Shown in pieces: positions 36,398 through 45,735 of a stretch of DNA of 64,000 nucleotides (position 1 is the stretch's first letter; each line of letters starts with the position of its first letter). The position numbers were made by a program, and so were the translations under genes. The notes beneath the pieces are model-generated. The model had not been told where the DNA came from. It made no database searches and worked only from the letters and a program-made list of their open reading frames with translations. Location of the stretch: assembly GCF_025244705.1 (NCBI RefSeq), contig NZ_CP104207.1, forward strand, positions 2,604,001 through 2,668,000, given 5' to 3'. This DNA comes from Sphingopyxis sp. PET50 (GTDB lineage Bacteria; Pseudomonadota; Alphaproteobacteria; Sphingomonadales; Sphingomonadaceae).

Positions 36398-36475
36398 CCG
36401 CAGCGGGGGTGACGGCGGTGCAAGTCGCGGCTAAGACGATGGTCCTATAAGAGGTCGCAAACCAGTCACAGGTCC

Positions 36476-37759
36476 ATGAAGCGCGTTTTATTTGTACTGA
36501 TCGCGGTCGCCGCGCTGGGGTTCGCGGGCTGGTTCGGCCTTCGCGGCCTTGGCGGCGGGCACCCGCTGGCCGCCAGCGTCGCCATCCCGATGAAGCCCGC
36601 CGAAGACCTGCCCGACACGCCCGCCGAATGGCGCGGGCGGATCGACTATCGCGCGCTCGACGCGCAATTGTCGGCGCTGGCGCAGCGCCCCGAAATGGCG
36701 GGGCTGGCGGTGGCGGTGGTCGAGGATGGCGCATTGCGCTTCGTGCGCACTTATGGCGTCGCCGACAGCGCGACGGGCGCGCCGGTCACGCCGCATACCC
36801 TGTTCCGCTGGGCCTCGGTGTCCAAGACCGCGACCGGCGCGATGGCGGCGGCGCTGACCCGCGACGGCAAGGTCGATCTGGACCGTTCGGTGGCGAGCTG
36901 GAACACCTCGCTGCGCCTGCCGGGCGGCGCCGAGACGCGGGTCACGGTCGGCGACCTGCTGGCGCAGCGCACCGGCCTGACCAAGAACGCCTATGACGAG
37001 AAACTGGAGGAGGGGCAGGACCCGGCACTGCTGCGCATGGGACTGGCCTCGGCGCCGCTGCAATGCGACCCCGGAACCTGCCACACCTATCAGAATATCG
37101 CCTTCGACACCGCGGCCGAGATATTGGGGCGGGCGGCGAACGAGCCCTTTCCCGACGCCGTCGAGGCGCGGTTCTTCCGCCCGCTCGGCATGGTCAGCGC
37201 GGGTTACGGGATGGCGCGGCTGACCGGTGCGCGGGATTGGGCGAAACCGCACCGGGACGGGCGGGTCCGCCCGGTCAAGGAAGCCTATTGGCGCGTTCCC
37301 GCCGCCGCGGGGGTCGAAAGCGATATCGTCGATTTCGCGACCTGGATGCAGGCGATGATGGGCGCGCGTCCCGATGTGCTGCCCGGCCCCGTGCTGCAAC
37401 TGGCGCACAGCCCCCGCGTCGGCACCGGACGGCTCTATGGCGGCACGCTGCGCCAGGCCACCAGCGACGCCTCCTATGGCCTCGGCTGGCGGAGCTTCAC
37501 CTATGGCGGGCAGAGGCTCGAAGGCCATTCGGGCGCGGTTTCGGGCTATCGTGCGACGATGATCTTCGAACCGGCGACGCGGACAGGCGTCGTGGCGCTG
37601 TGGAACAGCGACTGGGGTTTTCCCTTCCGCATCCCCTTCGCCGCGATCGACAGCTATCACGGGCGCGCGGACGCGCGCTGGCTCGACCTCAGCGAGCTGC
37701 CGCCGGTAACGGGCGGTGCGAGCGGAGCTAGCCCGACCACCGTGAACCTGAAAGAGTAA
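36476..37759 (+). CDS. Beta-lactamase-family serine hydrolase (penicillin-binding protein-like)
   Basis: A 427-residue exported protein with an N-terminal hydrophobic signal or anchor ('LFVLIAVAALGFAGWFGL'). The class C/esterase-like fold shows the SxxK nucleophile motif in 'FRWASVSKTATGAM', Tyr motif 'CHTYQNIAFD' (YxN) and the C-terminal 'EGHSGAVSGYRATM' (HxG in place of KTG). It could be a peptidase or esterase; nothing shows it hydrolyses antibiotics. Confidence 0.87.
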   Translation: MKRVLFVLIAVAALGFAGWFGLRGLGGGHPLAASVAIPMKPAEDLPDTPAEWRGRIDYRALDAQLSALAQRPEMAGLAVAVVEDGALRFVRTYGVADSATGAPVTPHTLFRWASVSKTATGAMAAALTRDGKVDLDRSVASWNTSLRLPGGAETRVTVGDLLAQRTGLTKNAYDEKLEEGQDPALLRMGLASAPLQCDPGTCHTYQNIAFDTAAEILGRAANEPFPDAVEARFFRPLGMVSAGYGMARLTGARDWAKPHRDGRVRPVKEAYWRVPAAAGVESDIVDFATWMQAMMGARPDVLPGPVLQLAHSPRVGTGRLYGGTLRQATSDASYGLGWRSFTYGGQRLEGHSGAVSGYRATMIFEPATRTGVVALWNSDWGFPFRIPFAAIDSYHGRADARWLDLSELPPVTGGASGASPTTVNLKE

Positions 37760-37827
37760 CGCCCCTTGCCGCCCGAACGGCCGCCTGTGTATCAAACGCG
37801 CGTTTCCGGTCGGGAGGAGTATCGTCG

Positions 37828-38808
37828 ATGCGCGTGCTGCTGACCGGATCGTCGGGCTGGCTCGGCCGCCACCTTGCGCCGCTGCTGGCCGGAAACGGCC
37901 ATGCGGTCACCGGTCTCGACGTCGTTCCGGGCGCCGACACCGACATCGTCGGAACCGTCGCCGACCGCGCGCTGGTCGACCGCGTCTTTGCCGAACGGGG
38001 CATCGAGGCCGTCATCCATGGCGGCGCGCTGCACAAGCCCGATATCATGCGTTATCCGCGCCAGACCTTCGTCGATGTCAATGTCACGGGCACGCTGAAC
38101 CTGATCGAGGCGGCGGTCGCGGCGGGCAACGACCGTTTCCTGTTCACCTCGACCACGTCGCTGATGGTGCGCGCCGATGTCCGCGCGGACGCGGGCGAAG
38201 CGGGCGCCTGGTGGATGGACGAGGACTTCGGGCCGATCGAGCCGCGCAACATCTATGGCATCACCAAGCTCGCCGCCGAGCAGGCGTGCCGCCTCGTCCA
38301 CCGCGAGCATGGCATCCATGTCGCGATCCTGCGCACCGGACGCTTCTTTCCCGAGGACGACGACACGCATGCGACCCCGAGCGGGCCGAATTTGAAGGCC
38401 AACGAGCTGCTCCATCGCCGCCTGACGGTCGAGGATGCCGCCGCGGCGCATCTCGCCGCACTGGAGGCCGCGCCGCAGATCGGTTGCGATACCTTTATCC
38501 TCTCGGCGCCGCCGCCCTTCGCGCGCGAGGATGCCGAAGAACTGGCCCGCGACGCGCGCGCGGTGATCGCGCGGCATCATCCCGATGCCGCGGACCTCTA
38601 TGCCGCCGCCGGCTGGGTGCTGCCGGAGACCATCGACCGCGCCTACGACCCGTCGCGCGCCGAATGCCGCTTCGGCTGGCGCGCGGCGACCGGCTTCGGT
38701 TCAGTGCTCGCGGCGCTCCGCGACGGCACGGCGCTGCCCTTCGCGCACGACCCCGATTACACCTCCCCCATCGTCGCTCGTCAGGATCGCGAAGCATGTA
38801 TGTGTTGA
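37828..38808 (+). CDS. NAD-dependent epimerase/dehydratase family protein
   Basis: A 326-residue extended SDR. The N-terminal dinucleotide-binding motif is 'VLLTGSSGWLGRHLAPLL' (GxxGxxG) and the active-site motif 'NIYGITKLAAEQ' has YxxxK. It likely acts on a nucleotide-sugar or similar substrate. It begins after a GGGAGGAG ribosome-binding site, and its end overlaps the GST start by 13 bp. Confidence 0.88.
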   Translation: MRVLLTGSSGWLGRHLAPLLAGNGHAVTGLDVVPGADTDIVGTVADRALVDRVFAERGIEAVIHGGALHKPDIMRYPRQTFVDVNVTGTLNLIEAAVAAGNDRFLFTSTTSLMVRADVRADAGEAGAWWMDEDFGPIEPRNIYGITKLAAEQACRLVHREHGIHVAILRTGRFFPEDDDTHATPSGPNLKANELLHRRLTVEDAAAAHLAALEAAPQIGCDTFILSAPPPFAREDAEELARDARAVIARHHPDAADLYAAAGWVLPETIDRAYDPSRAECRFGWRAATGFGSVLAALRDGTALPFAHDPDYTSPIVARQDREACMC

Positions 38809-39476
38809 TCACCGCCAACCGCAATTATTCGAGCTGGTCGCTGCGCCCGTGGGTGCTGATGCGCGGGCTGGACATCGCGTTCGAGGATCGCATCGAACCC
38901 TTCACGCGGCCGGTCAATTACGACGCCTTCCGCAGCTTCTCGCCGACCGGGCAGGTGCCCGCGCTGCTCCATGACGGGCGGACGATCCACGATTCGCTGG
39001 GCATCGCCCTCTATCTCGCCGACCGGCACGAGGGCGTATGGCCGGCCCACCCCGATGCGCGCGCCTGGGCGCAATGCGCGGCGGCCGAGATGCACAGCGG
39101 CTTCGCGGCGCTGCGGGGCGACTGCACGATGAACGTCGGGGTGCGGGTAACGCCCAAGCCGATGTCGGCGGCGCTCACCGCCAATGTCGCGCGCATCCGC
39201 GAATTGTTCGAGGAGGGGCTGGCGCGTTTTGGCGGACCATGGCTGGCAGGATCCGATTTCTCGGCCGTCGACGCCTTTTTCGCCCCGGTCGCCTTCCGGA
39301 TCCGGACCTATGGCCTCGACGTCGGGGCCGGACAGGCTTGGGTCGGCCATATGCTCGCGCATCCCGCAATGCGCGACTGGGAGGAGCAGGCGCTCGCCGA
39401 GAGCTGGCGCGAGGAGAGCCATGAGGAAGAGCTTGCGACCGCCGGCGTCGTCGTCGCGGACTACCGTCATGGGTGA
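38796..39476 (+). CDS. Glutathione S-transferase family protein
   Basis: A 226-residue GST. The thioredoxin-fold N-terminus 'LITANRNYSSWSLRPWVLMRG' carries the Ser of the S-x-x-R-like site ('YSSWSLR'), typical of the zeta/maleylacetoacetate-like bacterial group. 'GQVPALLHDGRTIHDSLGIALYLADRH' is the glutathione-binding segment. Its ATG lies inside the epimerase C-terminus and its stop overlaps the start of the hydroxylase gene, so the three genes are coupled. Confidence 0.88.
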   Translation: MYVLITANRNYSSWSLRPWVLMRGLDIAFEDRIEPFTRPVNYDAFRSFSPTGQVPALLHDGRTIHDSLGIALYLADRHEGVWPAHPDARAWAQCAAAEMHSGFAALRGDCTMNVGVRVTPKPMSAALTANVARIRELFEEGLARFGGPWLAGSDFSAVDAFFAPVAFRIRTYGLDVGAGQAWVGHMLAHPAMRDWEEQALAESWREESHEEELATAGVVVADYRHG

Positions 39477-40641
39477 GGCGACACTAACCGTCGCCGAAGC
39501 GACGAAACTGGCGCAGGAAGGCGGCGCGGCGCTGCAGCGCGGCGACGCCGAAGCGGCGCGGACCGCATTGCGCCCGGTCGCCGACGCCGGACTCGCCAAT
39601 GCGCAGATCTGGCTGATGCTGGGCGAGGCGTACCGCCTGACCGGCGACCATGCCGGGCAGGAAGAAGCGGCCGACGCCGTGCTCGATCGGGACGCGCGCG
39701 CGCTGCGCGCGATCGTGTGGAAAGGCGACTGCCGCCGCGCCGCGGGCGACCGCCGCGCCGCCGCCAGCTGGTACGTCAACGCGATCCGCCTCGCCGAAGC
39801 CATGGGGCCGCTGCCGCCGTCGCTGCAGATGCTCGTTGCCGCGGCCGAAGCGGCGCGCGCCGAGCTCGACGCCGAATTCGGCGCCGCGCTCGAGGCCGGG
39901 CTGGCCGAACGCGGCCTGCCTCCGGGCGTGCGCAGCCCCGCCTTTGCCCGGTCGATCGCGATCGTGCGCGGGGATGAGCGGGTCGATATGGAGTTGCAGA
40001 GGCCATCGAGCTTCTACTTTCCAGGCTTGCCGCAGCGGGCCTTCTACGAACGCGACCAATTCGCCTGGGCGCCCGCGGTCGAGGCCGCGACAGCGGCGAT
40101 CCGCGCCGAGCTGACGGCGGCGCTCGACGATCCGGGCCTGTTCAAGCCCTATCTGACCCATGCACCGGACCGCCCCCGCGTCGATTTCGACGGGATGCAC
40201 GATAATCCCCAATGGTCGGCGCTGCACCTGATCGAAAACGGCGCGCCGATCCCCGAAATGACCGCGCGTTTTCCCGAAACGCTCGCGGCGCTCGACACAG
40301 CTCCCTTGTGCCGCATCTCGGTGCGGTCGCCCTCGATCATGTTTTCGCTGCTCCAGCCCGGCGCGCGCATTGCACCGCACCACGGCATGATCAACGCGCG
40401 GCTGATCTGCCACCTGCCGCTGGTCGTTCCGGGCGCCGGGGCGTTGCAGGTAGCCGACGAAGCGCGGCAATGGGAGGAAGGCAAGCTGCTGATCTTCGAC
40501 GATTCGGTGCAGCACGAGGCGTGGAACGACGCCGACAGCGATCGGATCGTGCTGATCTTCGACGTCTGGCGCCCCGAACTCAGCGAGGCCGACCGCCGCG
40601 GGGTCGCGGCCCTGTTCGAGACGGTCGATGCCTATCGCTGA
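39469..40641 (+). CDS. Aspartyl/asparaginyl beta-hydroxylase-family protein with N-terminal TPR-like repeats
   Basis: A 390-residue protein. The N-terminus (residues ~5-125) has helical tetratricopeptide-like repeats ('AQIWLMLGEAYRLTGDHAGQEEAADAVL'). The C-terminal domain is an AspH-type 2OG oxygenase with 'RISVRSPSIMFSLLQPGARIAPHHGMINARLICHLPLV' (first His and the 2OG-binding Arg region) and 'LLIFDDSVQHEAWNDADSDRIVLIFDVW' (distal His). It probably hydroxylates Asp/Asn residues or a small molecule. ATG 39469 overlaps the GST stop. Confidence 0.87.
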   Translation: MGEATLTVAEATKLAQEGGAALQRGDAEAARTALRPVADAGLANAQIWLMLGEAYRLTGDHAGQEEAADAVLDRDARALRAIVWKGDCRRAAGDRRAAASWYVNAIRLAEAMGPLPPSLQMLVAAAEAARAELDAEFGAALEAGLAERGLPPGVRSPAFARSIAIVRGDERVDMELQRPSSFYFPGLPQRAFYERDQFAWAPAVEAATAAIRAELTAALDDPGLFKPYLTHAPDRPRVDFDGMHDNPQWSALHLIENGAPIPEMTARFPETLAALDTAPLCRISVRSPSIMFSLLQPGARIAPHHGMINARLICHLPLVVPGAGALQVADEARQWEEGKLLIFDDSVQHEAWNDADSDRIVLIFDVWRPELSEADRRGVAALFETVDAYR

Positions 40642-41156
40642 TCGGTGAGCGCGTCGCGGACCACCGCGATCCCCGCCTCCCGCTGCGCCTTGAGTTCGGC
40701 CTTCAGCTTCGCGGGATCGCGCGCGAAGACGAAGCCGAAGCTGACCCCGCCCTCCTTGCCGATCGTCGCATGGTGGAGCTTGTGCGCCTGCACCAGCCGC
40801 TTCGCATAGCCGCGCCGCGGCACCCAGCGGAAATAGCGCTGGTGGACCAGCCCGTCGTGGACCAGCGTATAGATGATGCCGTAGAAGAGCACGCCGAGGC
40901 CGATCCACGTCCCCGGCTCCCACGCCGATGCGCCCGCGATCATCGGGCTGCCAAGCGCGAACATCGAAATGCTGAGCGCGGCGCCGAAGAGCGCGAACAG
41001 GTCGTTCCTTTCGAGCAGATGCCCGTGTGGTTCGTGATGGTCGCGGTGCCAGGCCCAGCCGAAACCGTGCATGATATATTTGTGGCTGGCCCAGGCGACG
41101 CCCTCCATCGCCACGACGGTGGCGAGGACAAGCGCTATTATGGCGAGCGGCGACAT
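40632..41156 (-). CDS. crtZ: Beta-carotene hydroxylase CrtZ
   Basis: A 174-residue membrane di-iron hydroxylase. The histidine motifs are complete: 'HKYIMH', 'HRDHHEPHGH', 'HDGLVHQRYF' and 'HKLHHA', and four hydrophobic segments are visible. It adds 3-hydroxyl groups to the beta-rings of carotenoids, a step toward zeaxanthin and the nostoxanthin-type yellow pigments of sphingomonads. No other carotenoid gene is near. It overlaps the end of the Asp/Asn hydroxylase gene in a convergent arrangement. Confidence 0.92.
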   Translation of the reverse strand: MSPLAIIALVLATVVAMEGVAWASHKYIMHGFGWAWHRDHHEPHGHLLERNDLFALFGAALSISMFALGSPMIAGASAWEPGTWIGLGVLFYGIIYTLVHDGLVHQRYFRWVPRRGYAKRLVQAHKLHHATIGKEGGVSFGFVFARDPAKLKAELKAQREAGIAVVRDALTDQR

Positions 41157-41200
41157 GGCGCCAATATAGGCGCTTTGGCGTCGCGATGCACCACCCCCTT

Positions 41201-41280
41201 CGTCATGCCGGACTGGATCCGGCATCCCGCTACTTTGCCGCGCCGGAAGAGCGGACCCCGGATCAAGTCCGGGGTGACGA
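41201..41280. repeat. Extragenic palindrome, 'ccggacttgatc' family
   Basis: A left unit, TCATGCCGGACTGGATCCGG plus CAT, and a right unit, GACCCCGGATCAAGTCCGGG plus GTGA, form complementary arms around GCCGCGCCGGAAGAGC. It shares family with 27598-27672. It lies between crtZ and leuC. Confidence 0.78.
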
Positions 41281-41369
41281 AGAAAATGGAAGGAAAGCGT
41301 GCGACCGAAAATTGCGTTTTCGAACGCCACTCGCTTGCATTGTTATGCGGGCGGCTTAAGTGAACCCGC

Positions 41370-42802
41370 ATGACTCGGCCCCGCACCCTCTATGAGAAAA
41401 TCTGGGACGCGCATGTCGTCGAACAGCGCCCCGACGGCACCTGCCTGATCTTCATCGACCGCCACCTCGTCCATGAAGTCACCAGCCCGCAGGCCTTCGC
41501 CGGGCTTCGCGCGAGCGGGCGCAAGGTGCGCCGCCCCGACCTGACGCTGGCGGTACCCGACCATAATCTGCCGACAACGGCGCGGAGGGATATGGCGGGC
41601 CACAGGCTGCCGATCGCCGACCCCGAAAGCGCGGCGCAATTGGCGGCGCTCGAAAAGAACGCCCCCGAATATGGCATCCGCTACATCGACGCGGTGGCGC
41701 CCGAGCAGGGGATCGTCCATGTCGTCGGGCCCGAGCAGGGCTTCTCGCTGCCCGGCACGACGATCGTCTGCGGCGACAGCCACACCGCGTGCCACGGCGG
41801 TATCGGTGCGCTCGCCTTCGGCATCGGGACGAGCGAGGTCGAGCATGTGCTCGCGACGCAGACCTTGCTGCTCCAGCCGTCGAAAACGATGGAAGTGCGT
41901 GTCGAGGGCGATGTCGGGCCGGGCGTGTCGGCGAAAGACATCATCCTTCACATCACCGGCACGATCGGCGCCGCGGGCGGCACCGGCCATGTCATCGAAT
42001 ATACGGGCAGCGCGATCCGCGCGCTGTCGATCGAGGGCCTAGCTGACGATCAGCAACATGGCGATCGAGGGCGGCGCGCGCGCCGGGCTGATCGCCCCCG
42101 ACGAGACGACCTTCGCCTACCTCAAGGGCCGCCCCTACGCGCCGAAGGGAGCCGATTGGGACGCGGCGGTTGCCTGGTGGAAGAGCCTTGCGACTGATCC
42201 CGGCGCGGCGTACGACAAGGTCGTCGTGATCGACGCCGCCGACATCGCACCGAGCGTGACTTGGGGCACCAGCCCCGAGGATGTCGTGCCGATCACCGGC
42301 GTCGTTCCCGATCCCGCCAGCTTCGCCGATCCGTCGAAGCAGGCCGCGGCGGCAAAATCGCTCGCCTATATGGGCCTCGAACCGGGAACGCGGATGCAGG
42401 ACGTCCCGGTGGAAAATATCTTCATCGGCAGTTGCACCAACAGCCGCATCGAGGACATGCGCGCCGCCGCCGCGATCGTGAAGGGCCGCAAGAAGGCCGA
42501 TAATGTCCGCTGGGCGATCGTCGTCCCCGGATCGGGCCTCGTGAAGGCGCAGGCAGAAGCGGAGGGGCTCGACCGCATCTTTACCGACGCCGGGCTCGAG
42601 TGGCGCGAGCCGGGCTGTTCGGCCTGCCTTGCGATGAACCCCGACAAGGTGCCGAGCGGGCGAACGTTGCGCGTCGACGAGCAACCGCAATTTCGTCGGC
42701 CGCCAGGGCCCCGGCAGCCGCACGCACCTCGTCAGCCCCGCGATGGCGGCGGCGGCGGCGGTGACCGGCAAGCTGACCGATGTGCGGGAGTTGATGGCAT
42801 GA
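41370..42802 (+). CDS. leuC: 3-isopropylmalate dehydratase large subunit (two frame breaks)
   Basis: Aconitase-family enzyme of leucine synthesis, about 477 residues after repair. The three cysteine ligands of the 4Fe-4S cluster are found in '[13 protein letters not shown]' and '[15 protein letters not shown]'. '[32 protein letters not shown]' is the substrate-binding signature. Breaks: GCCTAGC at 42037-42043 (GCCGGC restores '[20 protein letters not shown]') and an extra G near 42660 ('[21 protein letters not shown]'). It isomerises 2-isopropylmalate to 3-isopropylmalate with LeuD, whose start overlaps its stop (ATGA). Confidence 0.93.
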
Positions 42803-43389
42803 CCCCGTTGAACCAGGTCGAGGGCCGCGCAATTCCGCTGGGGCTCAAGAATGTCGACACCGACGTCATCATTCCCGCGCACTGGCTGAAGACCACCAGC
42901 CGCGAGGGCATGGGCAAGGGCGCGTTCGAGACGCTGCGCGCCGATCCCGGCAACCTGTTCGACAATCCGCCCTTTCAAGGCGCACCGATCCTGATCGCGG
43001 GGGATAATTTCGGCTGCGGGTCGAGCCGCGAACATGCCGCCTGGGCATTGGGCGATCTCGGCATCCGCGTCGTGATCGCGCCCAGCTATTCGGACATTTT
43101 CTCGGGCAATGCGGTGAAGAACGGCATCTTGCCCGTCGTGTTGCCGCAGGCGGCGATCGACCGGCTGATGGAGGTCGCCGCGACCGACCCGATCCATGTC
43201 GACCTGGAAAACCAGACGGTGACGACGATGTTCCAGGATCGTTTCGCCTTCGAGATCGACCCGTTCCGCAAGATGTGCCTGCTCGAGGGGCTCGACGAGA
43301 TTTCGCTGACCGAAAAGAGCGACGCCGCGATCGGCGCCTATGAAGAAAGACTGGCGCAGGACCGCCCCTGGCTGCAACCCGCGCTTTGA
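42799..43389 (+). CDS. leuD: 3-isopropylmalate dehydratase small subunit
   Basis: A 196-residue swivel domain. Family motifs: '[26 protein letters not shown]', '[21 protein letters not shown]' and '[18 protein letters not shown]'. It is intact and pairs with LeuC. The overlap with leuC is ATGA. leuA and leuB are not in the window. Confidence 0.95.
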   Translation: MTPLNQVEGRAIPLGLKNVDTDVIIPAHWLKTTSREGMGKGAFETLRADPGNLFDNPPFQGAPILIAGDNFGCGSSREHAAWALGDLGIRVVIAPSYSDIFSGNAVKNGILPVVLPQAAIDRLMEVAATDPIHVDLENQTVTTMFQDRFAFEIDPFRKMCLLEGLDEISLTEKSDAAIGAYEERLAQDRPWLQPAL

Positions 43390-43407
43390 CACCCGTGTGA
43401 GGAGAAG

Positions 43408-44406
43408 ATGATGAAGGCTCTCTTGTCGACCGCCACCGGCGGCCCCGAAACGCTTGTCGTCGGCGAACTGCCGCGCCCCACCGCCGGCGCCGGGCAGATC
43501 GTGATCGACGTGAAGGCGTGCGCGGTCAACTTCCCCGACGTGCTGATCATCGAGGACAAATATCAGTTCAAGCCCGAACGCCCCTTCGCCCCCGGCGGCG
43601 AGGTCGCGGGGCTGGTCGCCGAAGTCGGCGAGGGCGTGACCGATTTCAAGGTCGGCGACCGGGTCATCGCGGGATGCGGCAACGGCGGCATGGCCGAGGC
43701 GATCGCGGTTTCGGTGCACAATGCCTATCACCTGCCCGAGGGGCATGACTTCGCCGAAGGAGCCTCCCTGCTGATGACCTATGGCACCAGCATCCATGCG
43801 CTGGTCGATCGCGGGCATATCAAGGAGGGCGACACCTTGCTCGTGCTCGGCGCGTCGGGGGGCGTGGGGATCGCCGCGGTCGAGCTGGGCAAGGCGTTCG
43901 GCGCGCGGGTCGTCGCGGGCGTGTCGAGCGAGGAGAAGGGAGAAATCGCACGGGCTGCCGGTGCCGACGAGGTCGTCGTCTACGGCCGCCAGCCGTTCGA
44001 CAAGGACCAGTCGAAGGCGCTCGCCGACAAGTTCAAGGCGGCCGTCGGCCCGAACGGCGCCAATGTCATCTATGACGCCGTCGGCGGCGATTATGCCGAA
44101 CCCGCGCTGCGCTCGATCGCCTGGGAGGGGCGCTACCTTGTCGTCGGTTTTCCCGCGGGCATCCCGCGCCTGCCGCTCAACCTGACGCTGCTCAAGAGCT
44201 GCGACGTCGCGGGCGTCTTCTGGGGCGCCTTCACGATGCGCGAGCCCGCGCGCAACCGCGCCAATATCGCGCGGCTGTTCGCGCTGTGGGAGCAGGGCAG
44301 GATCAAGCCGCGCGTCACCGAAAGCTTCGCGCTGGCCGACGGCGGCAAGGCGATCGCCAAGCTCGGCGACCGCAGCGCGGTCGGCAAGCTGGTGATCACG
44401 ATCTGA
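43408..44406 (+). CDS. NADPH:quinone oxidoreductase family protein (zinc-free MDR)
   Basis: A 332-residue medium-chain dehydrogenase/reductase without zinc-ligand cysteines, typical of quinone oxidoreductases. Signature: 'KACAVNFPDVLIIEDKYQFKPERPFAPGGEVAGLV', cofactor motif 'LLVLGASGGVGIAAVELGKAFGARVVAGVSS', and 'IYDAVGGDYAEPALRSIAWEGRYLVVGFPAG'. It may act on quinones or enoyl compounds. It follows leuD by about 18 bp; cotranscription is possible but the function is unrelated. Confidence 0.9.
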   Translation: MMKALLSTATGGPETLVVGELPRPTAGAGQIVIDVKACAVNFPDVLIIEDKYQFKPERPFAPGGEVAGLVAEVGEGVTDFKVGDRVIAGCGNGGMAEAIAVSVHNAYHLPEGHDFAEGASLLMTYGTSIHALVDRGHIKEGDTLLVLGASGGVGIAAVELGKAFGARVVAGVSSEEKGEIARAAGADEVVVYGRQPFDKDQSKALADKFKAAVGPNGANVIYDAVGGDYAEPALRSIAWEGRYLVVGFPAGIPRLPLNLTLLKSCDVAGVFWGAFTMREPARNRANIARLFALWEQGRIKPRVTESFALADGGKAIAKLGDRSAVGKLVITI

Positions 44407-44684
44407 AATACCGGCCCGATCCCGAACTGACCGCGGCGCTGCACGCGCTCGCGGTGCCGACCGGGCGGCTGGTGGTCCGCGTGACCCCCGGAGCGCGCCG
44501 CGATGCGGTGTCGATCGAGGACGAGGTGGTGCAGCTGCGCGTCACCGCGCCGCCCGCCGATGGCGCCGCCAACGATGCGGTGCTGAAGCTGCTCGCCGCC
44601 GCGCTGGACCGGCCGCGCCGCGACCTGACGCTGCTCCGCGGCGCCACCGCGCGTATCAAGCTGATCGGAATTGCGACGAGTTGA
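44403..44684 (+). CDS. DUF167 (YggU) family protein
   Basis: About 93 residues with the DUF167 core 'GRLVVRVTPGARRDAVSIEDEVVQLRVTAPPADGAANDAVLKLLAAAL', a small alpha/beta fold of unknown role often near RNA or DNA metabolism genes. The start is uncertain: homology begins with 'KYRPDPELTAAL', for which only a CTG at 44403 is available. Other starts are GTG at about 44453. An A-to-C error at the start codon is possible. Confidence 0.8.
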   Translation: MKYRPDPELTAALHALAVPTGRLVVRVTPGARRDAVSIEDEVVQLRVTAPPADGAANDAVLKLLAAALDRPRRDLTLLRGATARIKLIGIATS

Positions 44685-44771
44685 GTGCCCTGCGAGGACC
44701 GGGTTAACCCTTTGTCAGGAGCTGCACCCTAATGTGCGAGGGGATAAAACAGCGTTTTGCGCAGGGTAGCT

Positions 44772-45071
44772 ATGATGGCAACGCGCCGACCGATCATCGA
44801 CGAACCGAACGCGAGCCTCGCGAATATCTCACGCACCCGCCGTGCGCAGCTCGTCGCCGAGTTCGAGGGCGATCTGGGCATCGACTATAAGGCGCGCGCC
44901 AAGGCGATCGCGGATGCCCGCCGCTGGCAGATCATCAAGACGATCATCGTGTGGACGATCGCCCTGATGTTCTTCCTGATCGCGTGCCAGAAATTGTGGA
45001 TCATGGGCCAGGACGTCGACCGGCCCTTTACCGACCTCAATCCGATGCACGATCTGTTTGGCGGCGAGTAG
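44772..45071 (+). CDS. Hypothetical protein with one transmembrane segment
   Basis: 99 residues. The N-terminus is basic and probably cytoplasmic ('RRPIIDEPNASLANISRTRRAQLVAEFEGDLGIDY'). A single hydrophobic helix is 'IIKTIIVWTIALMFFLIAC', and the short tail ends 'HDLFGGE'. I do not recognise a family. It is preceded by an AGGGTAGC stretch and a GGTTAACC element at 44700. Confidence 0.65.
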   Translation: MMATRRPIIDEPNASLANISRTRRAQLVAEFEGDLGIDYKARAKAIADARRWQIIKTIIVWTIALMFFLIACQKLWIMGQDVDRPFTDLNPMHDLFGGE

Positions 45072-45093
45072 ACGCTAGCGGCAGGCGCGATGG

Positions 45094-45735
45094 CTATTCG
45101 CCGTCGAATTCCAGCGGATGATCGGGGGCGATCCTGACCCGGTATTTTTCCGGAACATAGGATCGCGACAGAGAATCGTCGGCGAACATGGCGGAATCGG
45201 GCGTGGTCCGGTCGACATGTACGGCCCAGTTGCGCAGTACCCAGGCCTCCGGCTGTCCGGGGCGGGTAAATTCTGTGCGGACCAGAATCCCGTCGCGATC
45301 GACCCAATAGGTGCGATCGGCATCGGAGTTCAGCGAAACGATATCCAGCTGCCCGTAACCGCTTTCCGCCTTGCCAACATATTTCATGCCGGCGACCATA
45401 TTGGTGTCGATACCGCAGGCGGAGTTGGCGACTTCACGCCCCGTCCGGACCTCGCCGGTCGGCAGGTGCAGATGACGTCCGGTCATCGCCGCGCAGTCCG
45501 CCACGACACGATTCCACGGCGTCTCGACGCGATGGCGCGAGCCGCTATGAAACTCGGCGGTCCAGCCATCGACGATGTCGCTCTGGTCGGGGTTGATCAC
45601 CGTCCAGACGAACAGCGAATAGTCGGTGGTCGGCGCCTTGGTGCGGGCAATGACCGCCTCGGCGCTCGAGTCAGCCGCGGACGCTCCGCAACCAAAAAGG
45701 AGAACGGCCGCGAGCCAGACGCCCACGAGCTTCAA
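45094..45735 (-). CDS. Hypothetical lipoprotein coupled to sdhA
   Basis: 213 residues starting at TTG 45735. The N-terminal signal '[16 protein letters not shown]' has a lipobox (LFGC), so it is predicted to be an envelope lipoprotein. The mature part has four further Cys/Trp-rich conserved-looking segments, including '[17 protein letters not shown]' and '[29 protein letters not shown]'. Its start codon overlaps the sdhA stop (TTGA). It occupies the place where sdhB is expected. Function unknown. Confidence 0.75.
   Translation of the reverse strand: MKLVGVWLAAVLLFGCGASAADSSAEAVIARTKAPTTDYSLFVWTVINPDQSDIVDGWTAEFHSGSRHRVETPWNRVVADCAAMTGRHLHLPTGEVRTGREVANSACGIDTNMVAGMKYVGKAESGYGQLDIVSLNSDADRTYWVDRDGILVRTEFTRPGQPEAWVLRNWAVHVDRTTPDSAMFADDSLSRSYVPEKYRVRIAPDHPLEFDGE

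Noticed and set aside
36476..37759. Serine hydrolase as a class C beta-lactamase
   Set aside because: It has SxxK and YxN but HSG instead of KTG, and this fold includes many esterases and peptidases. Nothing ties it to resistance.
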